From contig NZ_LT896716.1 in NCBI RefSeq assembly GCF_900187405.1, forward strand, positions 1,674,001-1,738,000: a stretch of DNA of 64,000 nucleotides, in the 5' to 3' direction. Below the pieces are notes generated by a model. That model was given only the letters and a program-made list of their open reading frames with translations. It had not been told where the DNA came from and searched no databases. Both the position numbers and the translations under genes were made by a program. Shown here one piece after another: positions 57,222 through 64,000 of this stretch. Origin of the DNA: Geobacter sp. DSM 9736 (GTDB lineage: Bacteria > Desulfobacterota > Desulfuromonadia > Geobacterales > Geobacteraceae). Position 1 is the first letter of the stretch, and every line of letters begins with the position of its first letter.

Positions 57222-58463
57222 ATGTTATCTTACATAGCTGCCATAGTGGCTGCAGTATCCCTCGCCGCGCTGTGGGGATGCGGTACCGCCAATGATACGG
57301 CACCCGCCGTCGACTCCACCGGCAAACATCCCACAAACTGGGTCGTCGGCCACAGGAGCGCCTTTCACCGCACGCCCGAGCAATGCAGGGAATGTCATGG
57401 ACCGGATCTTGCGGTAAGAGGATCAACAGGAGGTATAACCAGAATAGGTTGTTTCGCCGCAACGTGGAACGGAATGAGCTGCCACGCCTTGGTGAACGGG
57501 CAGCCTCACGGGCCACGCAACCTCCCCCATGCAATCCCCTTCACCTCTCCCGGAACCCATGGCCCTGAGGCGAAGAGAGACCTGGTTGGTTGCCAGGAAT
57601 GTCACGGTGAGCCAGGGATCTCCGGCAGCAATCCACGATTCAATGCAACGATCGGCTCCCTTAGCGCCGGATGCGAAGCCTCCGGCTGCCACATAACCAA
57701 TGCGGCGCACCCGGTACCTTGGCTGACCCACGGCTCCGCCGGAAACCTCATGAGGGCATGCTCTCTCTGCCATGGGACTACCCTCCGGGGTGGAGTCGCT
57801 CGCTCCTGCTTCAGCGCGACCTGTCATCCTAACAGCGCGCCGGGCACCGTGCCCGTTGCCGGCCAATGCACCTCGTGCCACGGCAAGCCCCCCAACGGCC
57901 TCCCCGGCGCAAGCTCCCCCAACATTGCAGGAGCACACGCCAAACACGGCAACGTTCCGGGTATCGGCAGCATTTGCGAGACCTGTCACACGGGAGCAGG
58001 CACCGGAACCGCCAACCATGCCAACGGCCGAGCTGATGTCGCCTTTACCTCCACATATAATGCTAAATCGGGGCCCTCTGCATTTGATGGCGGAACCCAG
58101 ACCTGCACAAACGTCAGTTGTCATGGGGGTGAGGCAATAAGCTGGACGCAGGCATTCGAGAGCGAGGTCCACGACGGGTGCATACGGTGCCACGCCTTCG
58201 GAACAAACCAGTACAACAGCTACCACTCGGGAAAGCATCCGGAGCACGAGCGTTCTGGCCCCAACGGCCTTCTCTGTACCGATTGCCATGACATCGAAAA
58301 GCTGCGGCAGAAACATTTCAGCGGACTGTCAACACCTCAGTTTGAGGGGACACCTAGGGACACCCTCCGGGATGAAGTTCGGTATAACGGCACTACCTGT
58401 TCCCCACCAGGACTCAGCCCTCTGGGAGCCTGCCATTTCGATCCTGTCGAACGGGCCTGGTAA
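57222..58463 (+). CDS. Multihaem cytochrome lipoprotein with CX2CH, CX4CH and longer haem-like motifs
   Basis: 413 residues. Lipobox LWGC after MLSYIAAIVAAVSLAA. Seven CX2CH sites (CRECH, CQECH, CSLCH, CTSCH, CETCH, CIRCH, CTDCH) alternate with three CX4CH sites (CEASGCH, CFSATCH, CTNVSCH) and two wider ones (CX9CH near residue 85, CX10CH near 400). This is the Geobacter CX4CH/CX2CH repeat family. The wider sites may be real haem sites or structural cysteine pairs. It is probably the outer-surface partner of the barrel. ATG at 57222 is preceded by GAGAGTG; a longer frame begins at 57159 inside the upstream gene. Confidence 0.86.
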   Translation: MLSYIAAIVAAVSLAALWGCGTANDTAPAVDSTGKHPTNWVVGHRSAFHRTPEQCRECHGPDLAVRGSTGGITRIGCFAATWNGMSCHALVNGQPHGPRNLPHAIPFTSPGTHGPEAKRDLVGCQECHGEPGISGSNPRFNATIGSLSAGCEASGCHITNAAHPVPWLTHGSAGNLMRACSLCHGTTLRGGVARSCFSATCHPNSAPGTVPVAGQCTSCHGKPPNGLPGASSPNIAGAHAKHGNVPGIGSICETCHTGAGTGTANHANGRADVAFTSTYNAKSGPSAFDGGTQTCTNVSCHGGEAISWTQAFESEVHDGCIRCHAFGTNQYNSYHSGKHPEHERSGPNGLLCTDCHDIEKLRQKHFSGLSTPQFEGTPRDTLRDEVRYNGTTCSPPGLSPLGACHFDPVERAW

Positions 58464-58510
58464 ATTCCGGCGTGCTGTTTCAAGCTTCAGATATCCTCGA
58501 CGCCACTCCC

Positions 58511-58551
58511 AAAACAAAACAGGCCCATGCTTGATCCAGCATGGGCCTGTT
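58511..58551. terminator. Bidirectional terminator between the cytochrome operon and nifS
   Basis: AACAGGCCCATGCT / AGCATGGGCCTGTT, 14-bp stem and 6-base loop; on the minus strand it runs into TTTTGTTTT. Confidence 0.88.
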
Positions 58552-58575
58552 CCTGCTACTGATACTGTATGGCCG

Positions 58576-59742
58576 TTACTTTGTATATTCCCGCCCGAAC
58601 GGCGATATCTCCCGCAGTCGCTGAATGATAGGAGGCACTTCTCGAATGATGAGGTCGATCTCCTGGTCGGTGTTGAATCGCGATAGCGAGAAGCGGATGG
58701 AGCCGTGAGCGCAGGTGAACGGAACCCCCATCGCCCGCAGTACGTGGGATGGTTCGAGCGACCCGGAGGTACAGGCACTGCCGGAGGACGCGCAGATTCC
58801 TTTTTCGCTCAGCAGGAGCAGGATAGCTTCCCCTTCCACAAATTCGAATGCAATTGAAAGGGTGTTGGGCAGCCTTTCGGCACCATCGCCATTGATCCTT
58901 GCCTTCGGAACAAGCTTCATCAGCTCCCGCTCCAACCGGTCCCGCATACCCCGTACTCGGGTATCCTCGTCCTTCAGGTGCATTCCAGCCAGTTCACACG
59001 CCTTGCCGAGCGCGATGATGGAAGCCGTATTTTCAGTGCCCGCCCGACGGCTCTTCTCCTGGTGCCCGCCTATCATGAACGGCCGGAACGGCACTCCCTT
59101 GCGGAGGTACATGGCGCCGCACCCTTTCGGTGCATGGAGTTTGTGACCCGAAAGGGCAAGCATGTCTATGGTCGAAGTTGCCATATTCAGCGGTATCTTC
59201 CCCACAGCCTGGACAGCGTCGGTGTGAAAAATCGCCCCCTTTTCCTTTACTATGGCACCGACTTCCTCGACAGGAAAGACGACCCCTGTTTCATTGTTTG
59301 CATACATGACAGATACAATGGCGGTGTCATCATCGACAGCCCGCTTCAGTTCGTCGAGATCAAGCCTCCCCGATGAATCTACGTTCAGCTCCGTCACCCG
59401 GTAGCCCCGTTTGGAGAGGTTCCGACAGAGGGTAAGGACAGCAGGATGCTCGACGCGGGTAGTTATGATGTGCCTGCGTTCAGGAAAAACTTCAAGGGCT
59501 GAACGAATCGCCGCATTGTCGCTCTCAGTTCCGCAGGAAGTGAAAATAATCTCGTCTGGCGATGCTCCAAGCAGCGCTGCAACGCGGCTTCGTGCTTCAT
59601 CCACTTTTTTCTGGACCTGCCCGCCAAAGAAGTGCATCGAACTGGGGTTGCCGTACAGTTCGCAGAAATAGGGGCGCATCTCCTCGAATACGGCCTCATC
59701 GACTTTGGTGGTGGCGTTATTGTCTACATATACCTCCTTCAT
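58576..59742 (-). CDS. nifS: Cysteine desulfurase NifS
   Basis: 388 residues, PLP enzyme of the NifS/IscS class. VYVDNNATTKVDEAVFEEMRP start, SCGTESDNAAIRS, the PLP lysine in LSGHKLHAPKG and the catalytic cysteine in SSGSACTSGSLEPSHVLRAMG. It supplies persulphide sulphur to NifU for iron-sulphur clusters; the many 4Fe-4S and related proteins of an anaerobe need this. The start overlaps the nifU stop by 4 bases, so the genes are coupled. No nitrogenase genes are in the window, so the pair may serve general cluster assembly. Confidence 0.92.
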   Translation of the reverse strand: MKEVYVDNNATTKVDEAVFEEMRPYFCELYGNPSSMHFFGGQVQKKVDEARSRVAALLGASPDEIIFTSCGTESDNAAIRSALEVFPERRHIITTRVEHPAVLTLCRNLSKRGYRVTELNVDSSGRLDLDELKRAVDDDTAIVSVMYANNETGVVFPVEEVGAIVKEKGAIFHTDAVQAVGKIPLNMATSTIDMLALSGHKLHAPKGCGAMYLRKGVPFRPFMIGGHQEKSRRAGTENTASIIALGKACELAGMHLKDEDTRVRGMRDRLERELMKLVPKARINGDGAERLPNTLSIAFEFVEGEAILLLLSEKGICASSGSACTSGSLEPSHVLRAMGVPFTCAHGSIRFSLSRFNTDQEIDLIIREVPPIIQRLREISPFGREYTK

Positions 59743-60596
59743 CCCTCCACCTCCTCGATTACTATGTCGTCCGCAACCAGCTCCCGCAGCCGCATCTCGA
59801 CGAACTTAGCGGTGTTGCCGGAAGACACGCACCCTGCACATGCCTTGCGGAAGGCGATCTGAACCCGGCTACCGTCGATGTCGATCAACTCAAGGTCCCC
59901 ACCGTCAGCCCACAGCTGCGGACGCACCTCTTTCTCCAGAGTTTCCTGGATCAGCTGCATCTTACGCAGGTTAGTGAGCCGCTCCGGTTTCTTCGGAGCT
60001 TCTTTGGCCTGTCCACCCACCACTTCGGCAATCAGCTCCTTGATGCGCGGGATACAGCCGCCGCAGGCACCCCCTGCCTTGGTAAAGTGGGTCACCTGCT
60101 CTGCCGTGTGGAGCTTGTTGGAGGCAATTACCTTCTTGAGGAACTGATCGGTAAGCCCGAAGCACTTGCAGACGATCTCTCCTTCCATCGCTGCATGATC
60201 ATGGTCCTGATGAGTAGGAAGCGGTCCTCCCCTGTACTTGGCAATGGCCACTTCCAGGGCTTCCTGCCCCATGACGGAACAGTGCATCTTTTCTTCGGGC
60301 AGCCCACCTAGGAAATCTGCTATTTCCTGGTTGGATATCTTCAGCGCCTCGTCGAGGGTCTTTCCCTTAACCATCTCGGTAAGGGCCGACGAAGAGGCGA
60401 TTGCGCTTCCACAGCCGAAGGTCTGGAACCGGGCGTCGACAATCCGCTCCTTCTTCTCGTCAAGCTTGATAAACAGCTTGAGTGCATCACCACATGCAAG
60501 GCTGCCAACTTCTCCGACTGCATCCGCATCCTCTATTTCACCAACATTTCTCGGATTCAAGAAATGATCTTTAACTTTTTCAGTGTAATCCCACAT
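59739..60596 (-). CDS. nifU: NifU iron-sulphur cluster scaffold
   Basis: 285 residues with the three NifU parts. The IscU-like N-terminus has Cys in SLACGDAL, FGCGSAIASSS and MHCSVMG (about 1-125). A central BFD-type [2Fe-2S] domain has CKCFGLTD and GGACGGCIP (about 143-185). The C-terminal Nfu domain carries CAGCVSS (about 258). It builds and delivers clusters together with NifS. The family length matches. A phosphohexomutase terminator lies upstream on the same strand, so the gene has its own promoter in the gap 60597-60680. Confidence 0.92.
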   Translation of the reverse strand: MWDYTEKVKDHFLNPRNVGEIEDADAVGEVGSLACGDALKLFIKLDEKKERIVDARFQTFGCGSAIASSSALTEMVKGKTLDEALKISNQEIADFLGGLPEEKMHCSVMGQEALEVAIAKYRGGPLPTHQDHDHAAMEGEIVCKCFGLTDQFLKKVIASNKLHTAEQVTHFTKAGGACGGCIPRIKELIAEVVGGQAKEAPKKPERLTNLRKMQLIQETLEKEVRPQLWADGGDLELIDIDGSRVQIAFRKACAGCVSSGNTAKFVEMRLRELVADDIVIEEVEG

Positions 60597-60682
60597 GTTT
60601 CCTCCAATAAAGATGTATAGTCACGGACTGGTGATTATAACCCGAACGGCTTATTTTTCTCAACGAAAAGCCCGGATGGGAT

Positions 60683-60713
60683 AAAAAAACGCCACGGACC
60701 TGCGTCCGTGGCG
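60683..60713 (-). terminator. Intrinsic terminator of the phosphohexomutase gene
   Basis: CGCCACGGA / TCCGTGGCG with 6-base loop, then TTTTTTTAT on the minus strand, 26 bases after the stop. Confidence 0.9.
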
Positions 60714-60738
60714 TCCGTCTTTCATGTTCGTACTCGCG

Positions 60739-62157
60739 CTACGAAAGGATAAAGTCACGGCCAGCTGTCATAATTGCCTGCAGACGCTCGAACGAAGATG
60801 CCTCACCGTAAAGCCTGACTACAGGTTCCGTTCCCGATTTGCGAAACAGAAGCCAACTGCCGTCGTCCAGAATGAACTTGTTTCCGTCTATGGTTACAAC
60901 GTCCCTCACCTTTACCCCTGCGAAGGCTGCCGGAATCTCTTTTATTTTGGTCGGAAAGGCTGCTTCAAGCTCCGGCGAGAGGTTCAGGTTTTCCCGCTTC
61001 GTCACGTATCGACCTACCCGTTGATACAACCGCTCCAGTAGCGCCTTCACCGACATTCCTTCACGGGCGACCATCTCTGCAACTAGAAAGCAGGCCAGTA
61101 TCCCATCCTTCTCCGGGACATGCCCCATTATCGATAGGCCGGCGCTCTCCTCCCCACCGATAATGATTTTGTTCTGACTGATCAGTTCGCCGATATACTT
61201 GAAGCCAACAGGTGTCTCGTGGATCTCTATCCCGTGGTGATGAGCGACAGCATCGACAAGATGAGATGTTGCGACGCTGCGTGCTACTCCCCCCTTCATC
61301 CCACGCACACGAACAAGGTAGTCGAAGAGCAGGGCTATGATGTAGTTCGGCTCAATGTAGGTTCCATCTTCATCTACGATACCGAAACGGTCGGCATCTC
61401 CGTCCGTTGCGATACCGAGCTTAACATCAGGATCTCCCTTCACGAGTCGGATGAAATCCTGGATGTATTTCTCCGCCGGCTCTGGTGGAAACCCTCCGAA
61501 GTAAGGGTCTCTATGGGAGTTGATGATCTTGAACGGCACCCTCCGCTCGACTAGAGGCTTCTCTAGATAGCCACGGGCAGTTCCGTAGAGGGGATTGAGT
61601 GCGAGAGTGCCGAGACGGGCGAGGGACTCGAAGTCGACCTTCTCCTTGAGAGCGTCAAGGTACGGCTGCTGCGGGTCTATTTCCTCTATCAGTCCGTCAC
61701 GGGATGCCTGCTCGAATTCAGGTCTCTCCGGGCATATCTTCCCGACCATCTCATTCGCTCGACGCTCAATATCCCTGGTGGTGTCAGGAAGAGCCGGCCC
61801 TCCCCAGGCAGGAGAGAACTTGATCCCGTTATAACGGGGCGGGTTGTGACTCGCTGTAAAGTTGATGCCTCCCGCTGCCTTTCGTCTTAGAATCTCGTAC
61901 GAAATCACCGGCGTCGGCGTATCCCGATCGCACAGAAAAGTCTTAATATTCGCTCCCGCCAGAATACGTGCCGCCTCACGTGCAAATTCATCCCCCATGA
62001 ACCGGGAGTCGCAGCCAACGATGAGCCCCTTGTCTTTGTCCGGTCCTGCCGCCACATGGTCGGCGATGGCACGTGTAACGACCCTCACGTTGTCGAACAC
62101 AAAATCATCGCATAAAATGCCGCGCCACCCCGATGTGCCGAAAGCGATACCCCCCAT
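60739..62157 (-). CDS. Phosphoglucomutase/phosphomannomutase
   Basis: 472 residues. AFGTSGWRG start, phosphoserine loop GINFTASHNPPRYNGIKF, metal loop ATDGDADRFGIV, sugar-binding GGEESAG and the phosphate-binding RKSGTEPVVRLYGE, all in the usual four-domain order. It interconverts hexose 1- and 6-phosphates for polysaccharide and glycogen synthesis. ATG at 62157 sits immediately after AAGGAGGG, a short spacing; a 41-codon upstream frame is not convincing. Specificity (glucose or mannose) cannot be fixed by eye. Confidence 0.9.
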   Translation of the reverse strand: MGGIAFGTSGWRGILCDDFVFDNVRVVTRAIADHVAAGPDKDKGLIVGCDSRFMGDEFAREAARILAGANIKTFLCDRDTPTPVISYEILRRKAAGGINFTASHNPPRYNGIKFSPAWGGPALPDTTRDIERRANEMVGKICPERPEFEQASRDGLIEEIDPQQPYLDALKEKVDFESLARLGTLALNPLYGTARGYLEKPLVERRVPFKIINSHRDPYFGGFPPEPAEKYIQDFIRLVKGDPDVKLGIATDGDADRFGIVDEDGTYIEPNYIIALLFDYLVRVRGMKGGVARSVATSHLVDAVAHHHGIEIHETPVGFKYIGELISQNKIIIGGEESAGLSIMGHVPEKDGILACFLVAEMVAREGMSVKALLERLYQRVGRYVTKRENLNLSPELEAAFPTKIKEIPAAFAGVKVRDVVTIDGNKFILDDGSWLLFRKSGTEPVVRLYGEASSFERLQAIMTAGRDFILS

Positions 62158-62312
62158 CCCTCCTCCTTTTCTGTCAGGCAGGAAACTACTGCTCCCAAGT
62201 GCGAGACGCCCTGCAAATGTGATAATGAATGGCTTGAAAAAACCTTTGACAAGGTTAATATAGAGGCATCCGTGAGTCAAGGGAAAGGGCCGGAAGCAGG
62301 GGGTTTTTCCTG

Positions 62313-62342
62313 TTGACTTTTTTCTTTCCTAATTGGTAGAGT
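62313..62342 (+). promoter_or_regulatory. Sigma-70 promoter of the PxxKW gene
   Basis: TTGACT, 18 bases, TAGAGT; the -10 ends 47 bases before the ATG. Confidence 0.55.
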
Positions 62343-62389
62343 AGCTCTTGCCAACGATTTCGCAGCAGCAACAAGAGGAGGATTAACTC

Positions 62390-62686
62390 ATGCAGTGTCA
62401 AACGGTTCTTCCTGGTACCGAGTGTACTTTCTGGGGGAAACAAGGGTGTGCATTTTCTGACGGAGCTTGTCAGGTTGTGGTCGAGAATTGTGAGGGATGC
62501 GAGCGGGTAGTCGAAAGTTCGATAGGCAAGGTCTGTAGTGCCTATCCTGCTCCCCAGAAAAAATGGCAGACCGGTCTCTGCAACTTCGCAACACACGTAA
62601 AAGTGGAAATCAAGAGCGAAGAGACTAAAGTCAATCCTCTCAAAGCTTCCAAAAAAGCTTCCGGGGGCGGGGGCAAGAAGAAGTAA
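62390..62686 (+). CDS. PxxKW-family cysteine-rich protein
   Basis: 98 residues. Nine cysteines in pairs (CQTVLPGTEC, GCAFSDGAC, CEGC, VCSAY and LCNF) and the segment YPAPQKKWQTGLCNFATH that names the PxxKW family, found in Geobacter and relatives. The C-terminus is a Lys/Gly tail. A metal-binding role is likely but not proven. Strong ribosome site (GAGGAGG) and its own promoter and terminator show an independently expressed gene, possibly abundant. Confidence 0.85.
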   Translation: MQCQTVLPGTECTFWGKQGCAFSDGACQVVVENCEGCERVVESSIGKVCSAYPAPQKKWQTGLCNFATHVKVEIKSEETKVNPLKASKKASGGGGKKK

Positions 62687-62706
62687 CAGCTCCTGGACCG
62701 ACACGG

Positions 62707-62736
62707 AAAAGGGAGGGGTTTCCCCCTCCCTTTTTT
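62707..62736 (+). terminator. Intrinsic terminator of the PxxKW gene
   Basis: AAAAGGGAGGGG / CCCCTCCCTTTT with a 4-base loop and a T-run (62731-62736). Confidence 0.9.
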
Positions 62737-62809
62737 ATTGCTTCCGATCCGCGCGTCCTCTGGTAAACTTTCCTCCAGCGATTTTAGACCCTTCTCTCCT
62801 GAGGACATC

Positions 62810-63280
62810 ATGGCTTATGAATTTTTAAGCTGCCCGACATGCGGCGCGAAGCTTAAGGAGTACCGTAACCCGCTGCCGACCGTTGACATCATCATAGAAG
62901 TCGACGAGGGCATTGTCCTCATCGAACGGAAGAATTCTCCTCTAGGTTGGGCACTGCCCGGCGGATTTGTAGACTATGGGGAACCTCTGGAAAAAGCCGC
63001 CATCCGGGAAGCTTTGGAAGAGACATCGCTGCGGATCTGCAACCTGAGGCTTCTCGGCTGCTACTCGGACCCCGCACGAGATGTTCGTCATCACACCATC
63101 TCCGTCGTCTATGTGGCGAGCGGACACGGCATCCCTTGTGCGGCTGATGACGCCGCAAATCTACAAGTCTTTCCTCTTGATTCAATTCCGGCAAAACTTT
63201 GCTTCGACCATCGGCTGATCTTGGACGACTACCTGCGCCGCAGAAGCGAGGGGATGCTTATTCCGATAAATTCGGACTAA
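62810..63280 (+). CDS. Nudix hydrolase with N-terminal zinc-knuckle
   Basis: 156 residues. A short CPTCGAKL knuckle, then a Nudix fold with [49 protein letters not shown] split over strands; the box GX5EX7REXXEEXX is intact ([20 protein letters not shown] and EETS). Probably an ADP-ribose or nucleoside-diphosphate hydrolase; substrate not known. Its end overlaps the converging mqnA by 23 bases. GAGG precedes the ATG by 5 bases. Confidence 0.85.
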   Translation: MAYEFLSCPTCGAKLKEYRNPLPTVDIIIEVDEGIVLIERKNSPLGWALPGGFVDYGEPLEKAAIREALEETSLRICNLRLLGCYSDPARDVRHHTISVVYVASGHGIPCAADDAANLQVFPLDSIPAKLCFDHRLILDDYLRRRSEGMLIPINSD

Positions 63281-64000
63281 AGAGGCGGATCTGCGGTCTT
63301 TCTGCTATGATCCCCAGCTCAGATGCATAGCCGAAAAAGGTATCGACCCCTTTCAGGTGTTCAGGCGTCAGCTCATATGAAATAATCCGCCAGTAGTCGG
63401 CAAGATCCTCCTCACTCATCCAGCTCCGTTCTGCACACCTTGATGCTATGCGGGCATAGGTGCCGTAAGCGCGTTCCTTTGCCTGAACAAGCTCTCTCCA
63501 TAAAGCAGCAACCTCATTAGGCTTCCCCAACGCAGTTTTCTCCGTAACAAGCCAGAGGGCAAAAACGAAGGGAAGTCCGGTGAATCGCCACCACAGCTCG
63601 CCCAGATCATAAACATGCAGCCCATGAAACTTCATGCTTTCCCGAAGCGCGGCATCCCCTATCAGGAGCAGAGCGCTGAAATCCCTCAACGCTTCTGCGA
63701 GCGGCAGGCCGGTGCGCTCCATATCGTTGAGGAAGCCGAATTGCTTTCGAAGGATGATCTTCAACAGGTTAACGGACGTGTCGGAGTCGGTGGTAAGACC
63801 GATGCGGGCGCCGTCAAGCTGCTCCATCGGAAGTCGCGAAAAGAGCAGCACGCTTTTTACGGGACCTACGGAGCTTATGGACAATTCAGGAAGAAGCAGG
63901 TATTTCCCTGGTGATTTCCCATACTCTATGGAAGATGAGGGACAGACATCAATTTCCCCACTGCGGAGTAGGGCGTTGAGAACGGACGGAACGCCTCCTA
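63258..64000 (-). CDS. mqnA: Chorismate dehydratase MqnA (5' part beyond the window)
   Basis: The frame is open to the right edge, giving 246 residues of the C-terminal part. It reads [68 protein letters not shown] and [20 protein letters not shown], which is characteristic of MqnA. The enzyme removes water from chorismate in the first step of the futalosine menaquinone pathway. It is a periplasmic-binding-protein-like fold acting in the cytoplasm. A TTG at 63884 is inside the conserved domain and is not the start. Confidence 0.9.
   Translation of the reverse strand, partial: GGVPSVLNALLRSGEIDVCPSSSIEYGKSPGKYLLLPELSISSVGPVKSVLLFSRLPMEQLDGARIGLTTDSDTSVNLLKIILRKQFGFLNDMERTGLPLAEALRDFSALLLIGDAALRESMKFHGLHVYDLGELWWRFTGLPFVFALWLVTEKTALGKPNEVAALWRELVQAKERAYGTYARIASRCAERSWMSEEDLADYWRIISYELTPEHLKGVDTFFGYASELGIIAERPQIRLFSPNLSE

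Noticed and set aside
1-64000. tRNA, rRNA, insertion sequences, phage genes or attachment sites
   Set aside because: I looked for tRNA 3' arm patterns, transposase motifs and flanking repeats and found none that could be supported.

Overview
This window looks like chromosomal DNA of an anaerobic, metal-respiring deltaproteobacterium of the Geobacter group (Geobacterales). The main reasons are multihaem c-type cytochromes with the Geobacter-type CX2CH/CX4CH alternation beside an outer-membrane barrel, GEMM-I riboswitches including one with the A20 signature associated with 3',3'-cGAMP sensing in Geobacter, a PxxKW cysteine-rich protein, a NifU/NifS pair, a futalosine-pathway mqnA, and dense two-component and sigma-54 regulation. 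No rRNA, tRNA, CRISPR array, phage or insertion sequence is visible.

Left part (1-7.1 kb): the start of an MFS transporter, a CsbD-like stress gene too short for routine calling, a sensor kinase with a receiver-like N-terminus, a MucR/Ros zinc-finger regulator with two spaced operator-like repeats upstream, a cation-efflux-type membrane protein, a 38-residue zinc-ribbon protein, a trans-aconitate methyltransferase, a DUF2156 protein and a Crp/Fnr-family regulator.

7.1-12.4 kb: the most striking segment. A 350-nt leader carries a Crp-type palindrome centred at -41.5 of a predicted start site. It then has an A20-type GEMM riboswitch overlapping an intrinsic terminator, then a G20-type (c-di-GMP) GEMM riboswitch followed by an anti-Shine-Dalgarno element. 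It feeds three secreted carbohydrate-surface proteins (FN3-dockerin, FN3-discoidin-malectin, beta-helix).

12.4-32.5 kb: a 20-kb minus-strand exopolysaccharide operon convergent with the previous one, driven by a perfect-consensus sigma-70 promoter. It encodes export (Wza- and Wzz-like), an ExeA-type ATPase, a CpsD-like protein, a priming sugar transferase, a three-gene set for a 3-acetamido-hexuronic acid sugar, a FemAB-like transferase, a deacetylase, a MiaB-like radical SAM enzyme, a WecG-like transferase, Wzy, Wzx and four glycosyltransferases. Several members are of exosortase (PEP-CTERM)-associated types, yet no exosortase is present.

32.5-53 kb: a lipoprotein, DUF4149, HDOD, NudC, cheW-mcp (with a sigma-28 promoter), agmatine deiminase/N-carbamoylputrescine amidase, DUF2721, glycogen synthase, an aldo-keto reductase with ferredoxin domain, an uncharacterised four-gene small-membrane-protein operon, and an adjacent NtrC-type regulator/histidine kinase pair. 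A sigma-54 promoter and repeated TTTGCA-N4-TGCAAA palindromes tie that pair to the unknown operon. A BON lipoprotein and an OmpA-type porin follow.

53-64 kb: an orphan winged-helix protein, a UbiD decarboxylase, a porin-cytochrome electron conduit (barrel plus two lipoprotein cytochromes), nifU-nifS, a phosphohexomutase, a PxxKW protein, a Nudix hydrolase and the 3' part of mqnA.
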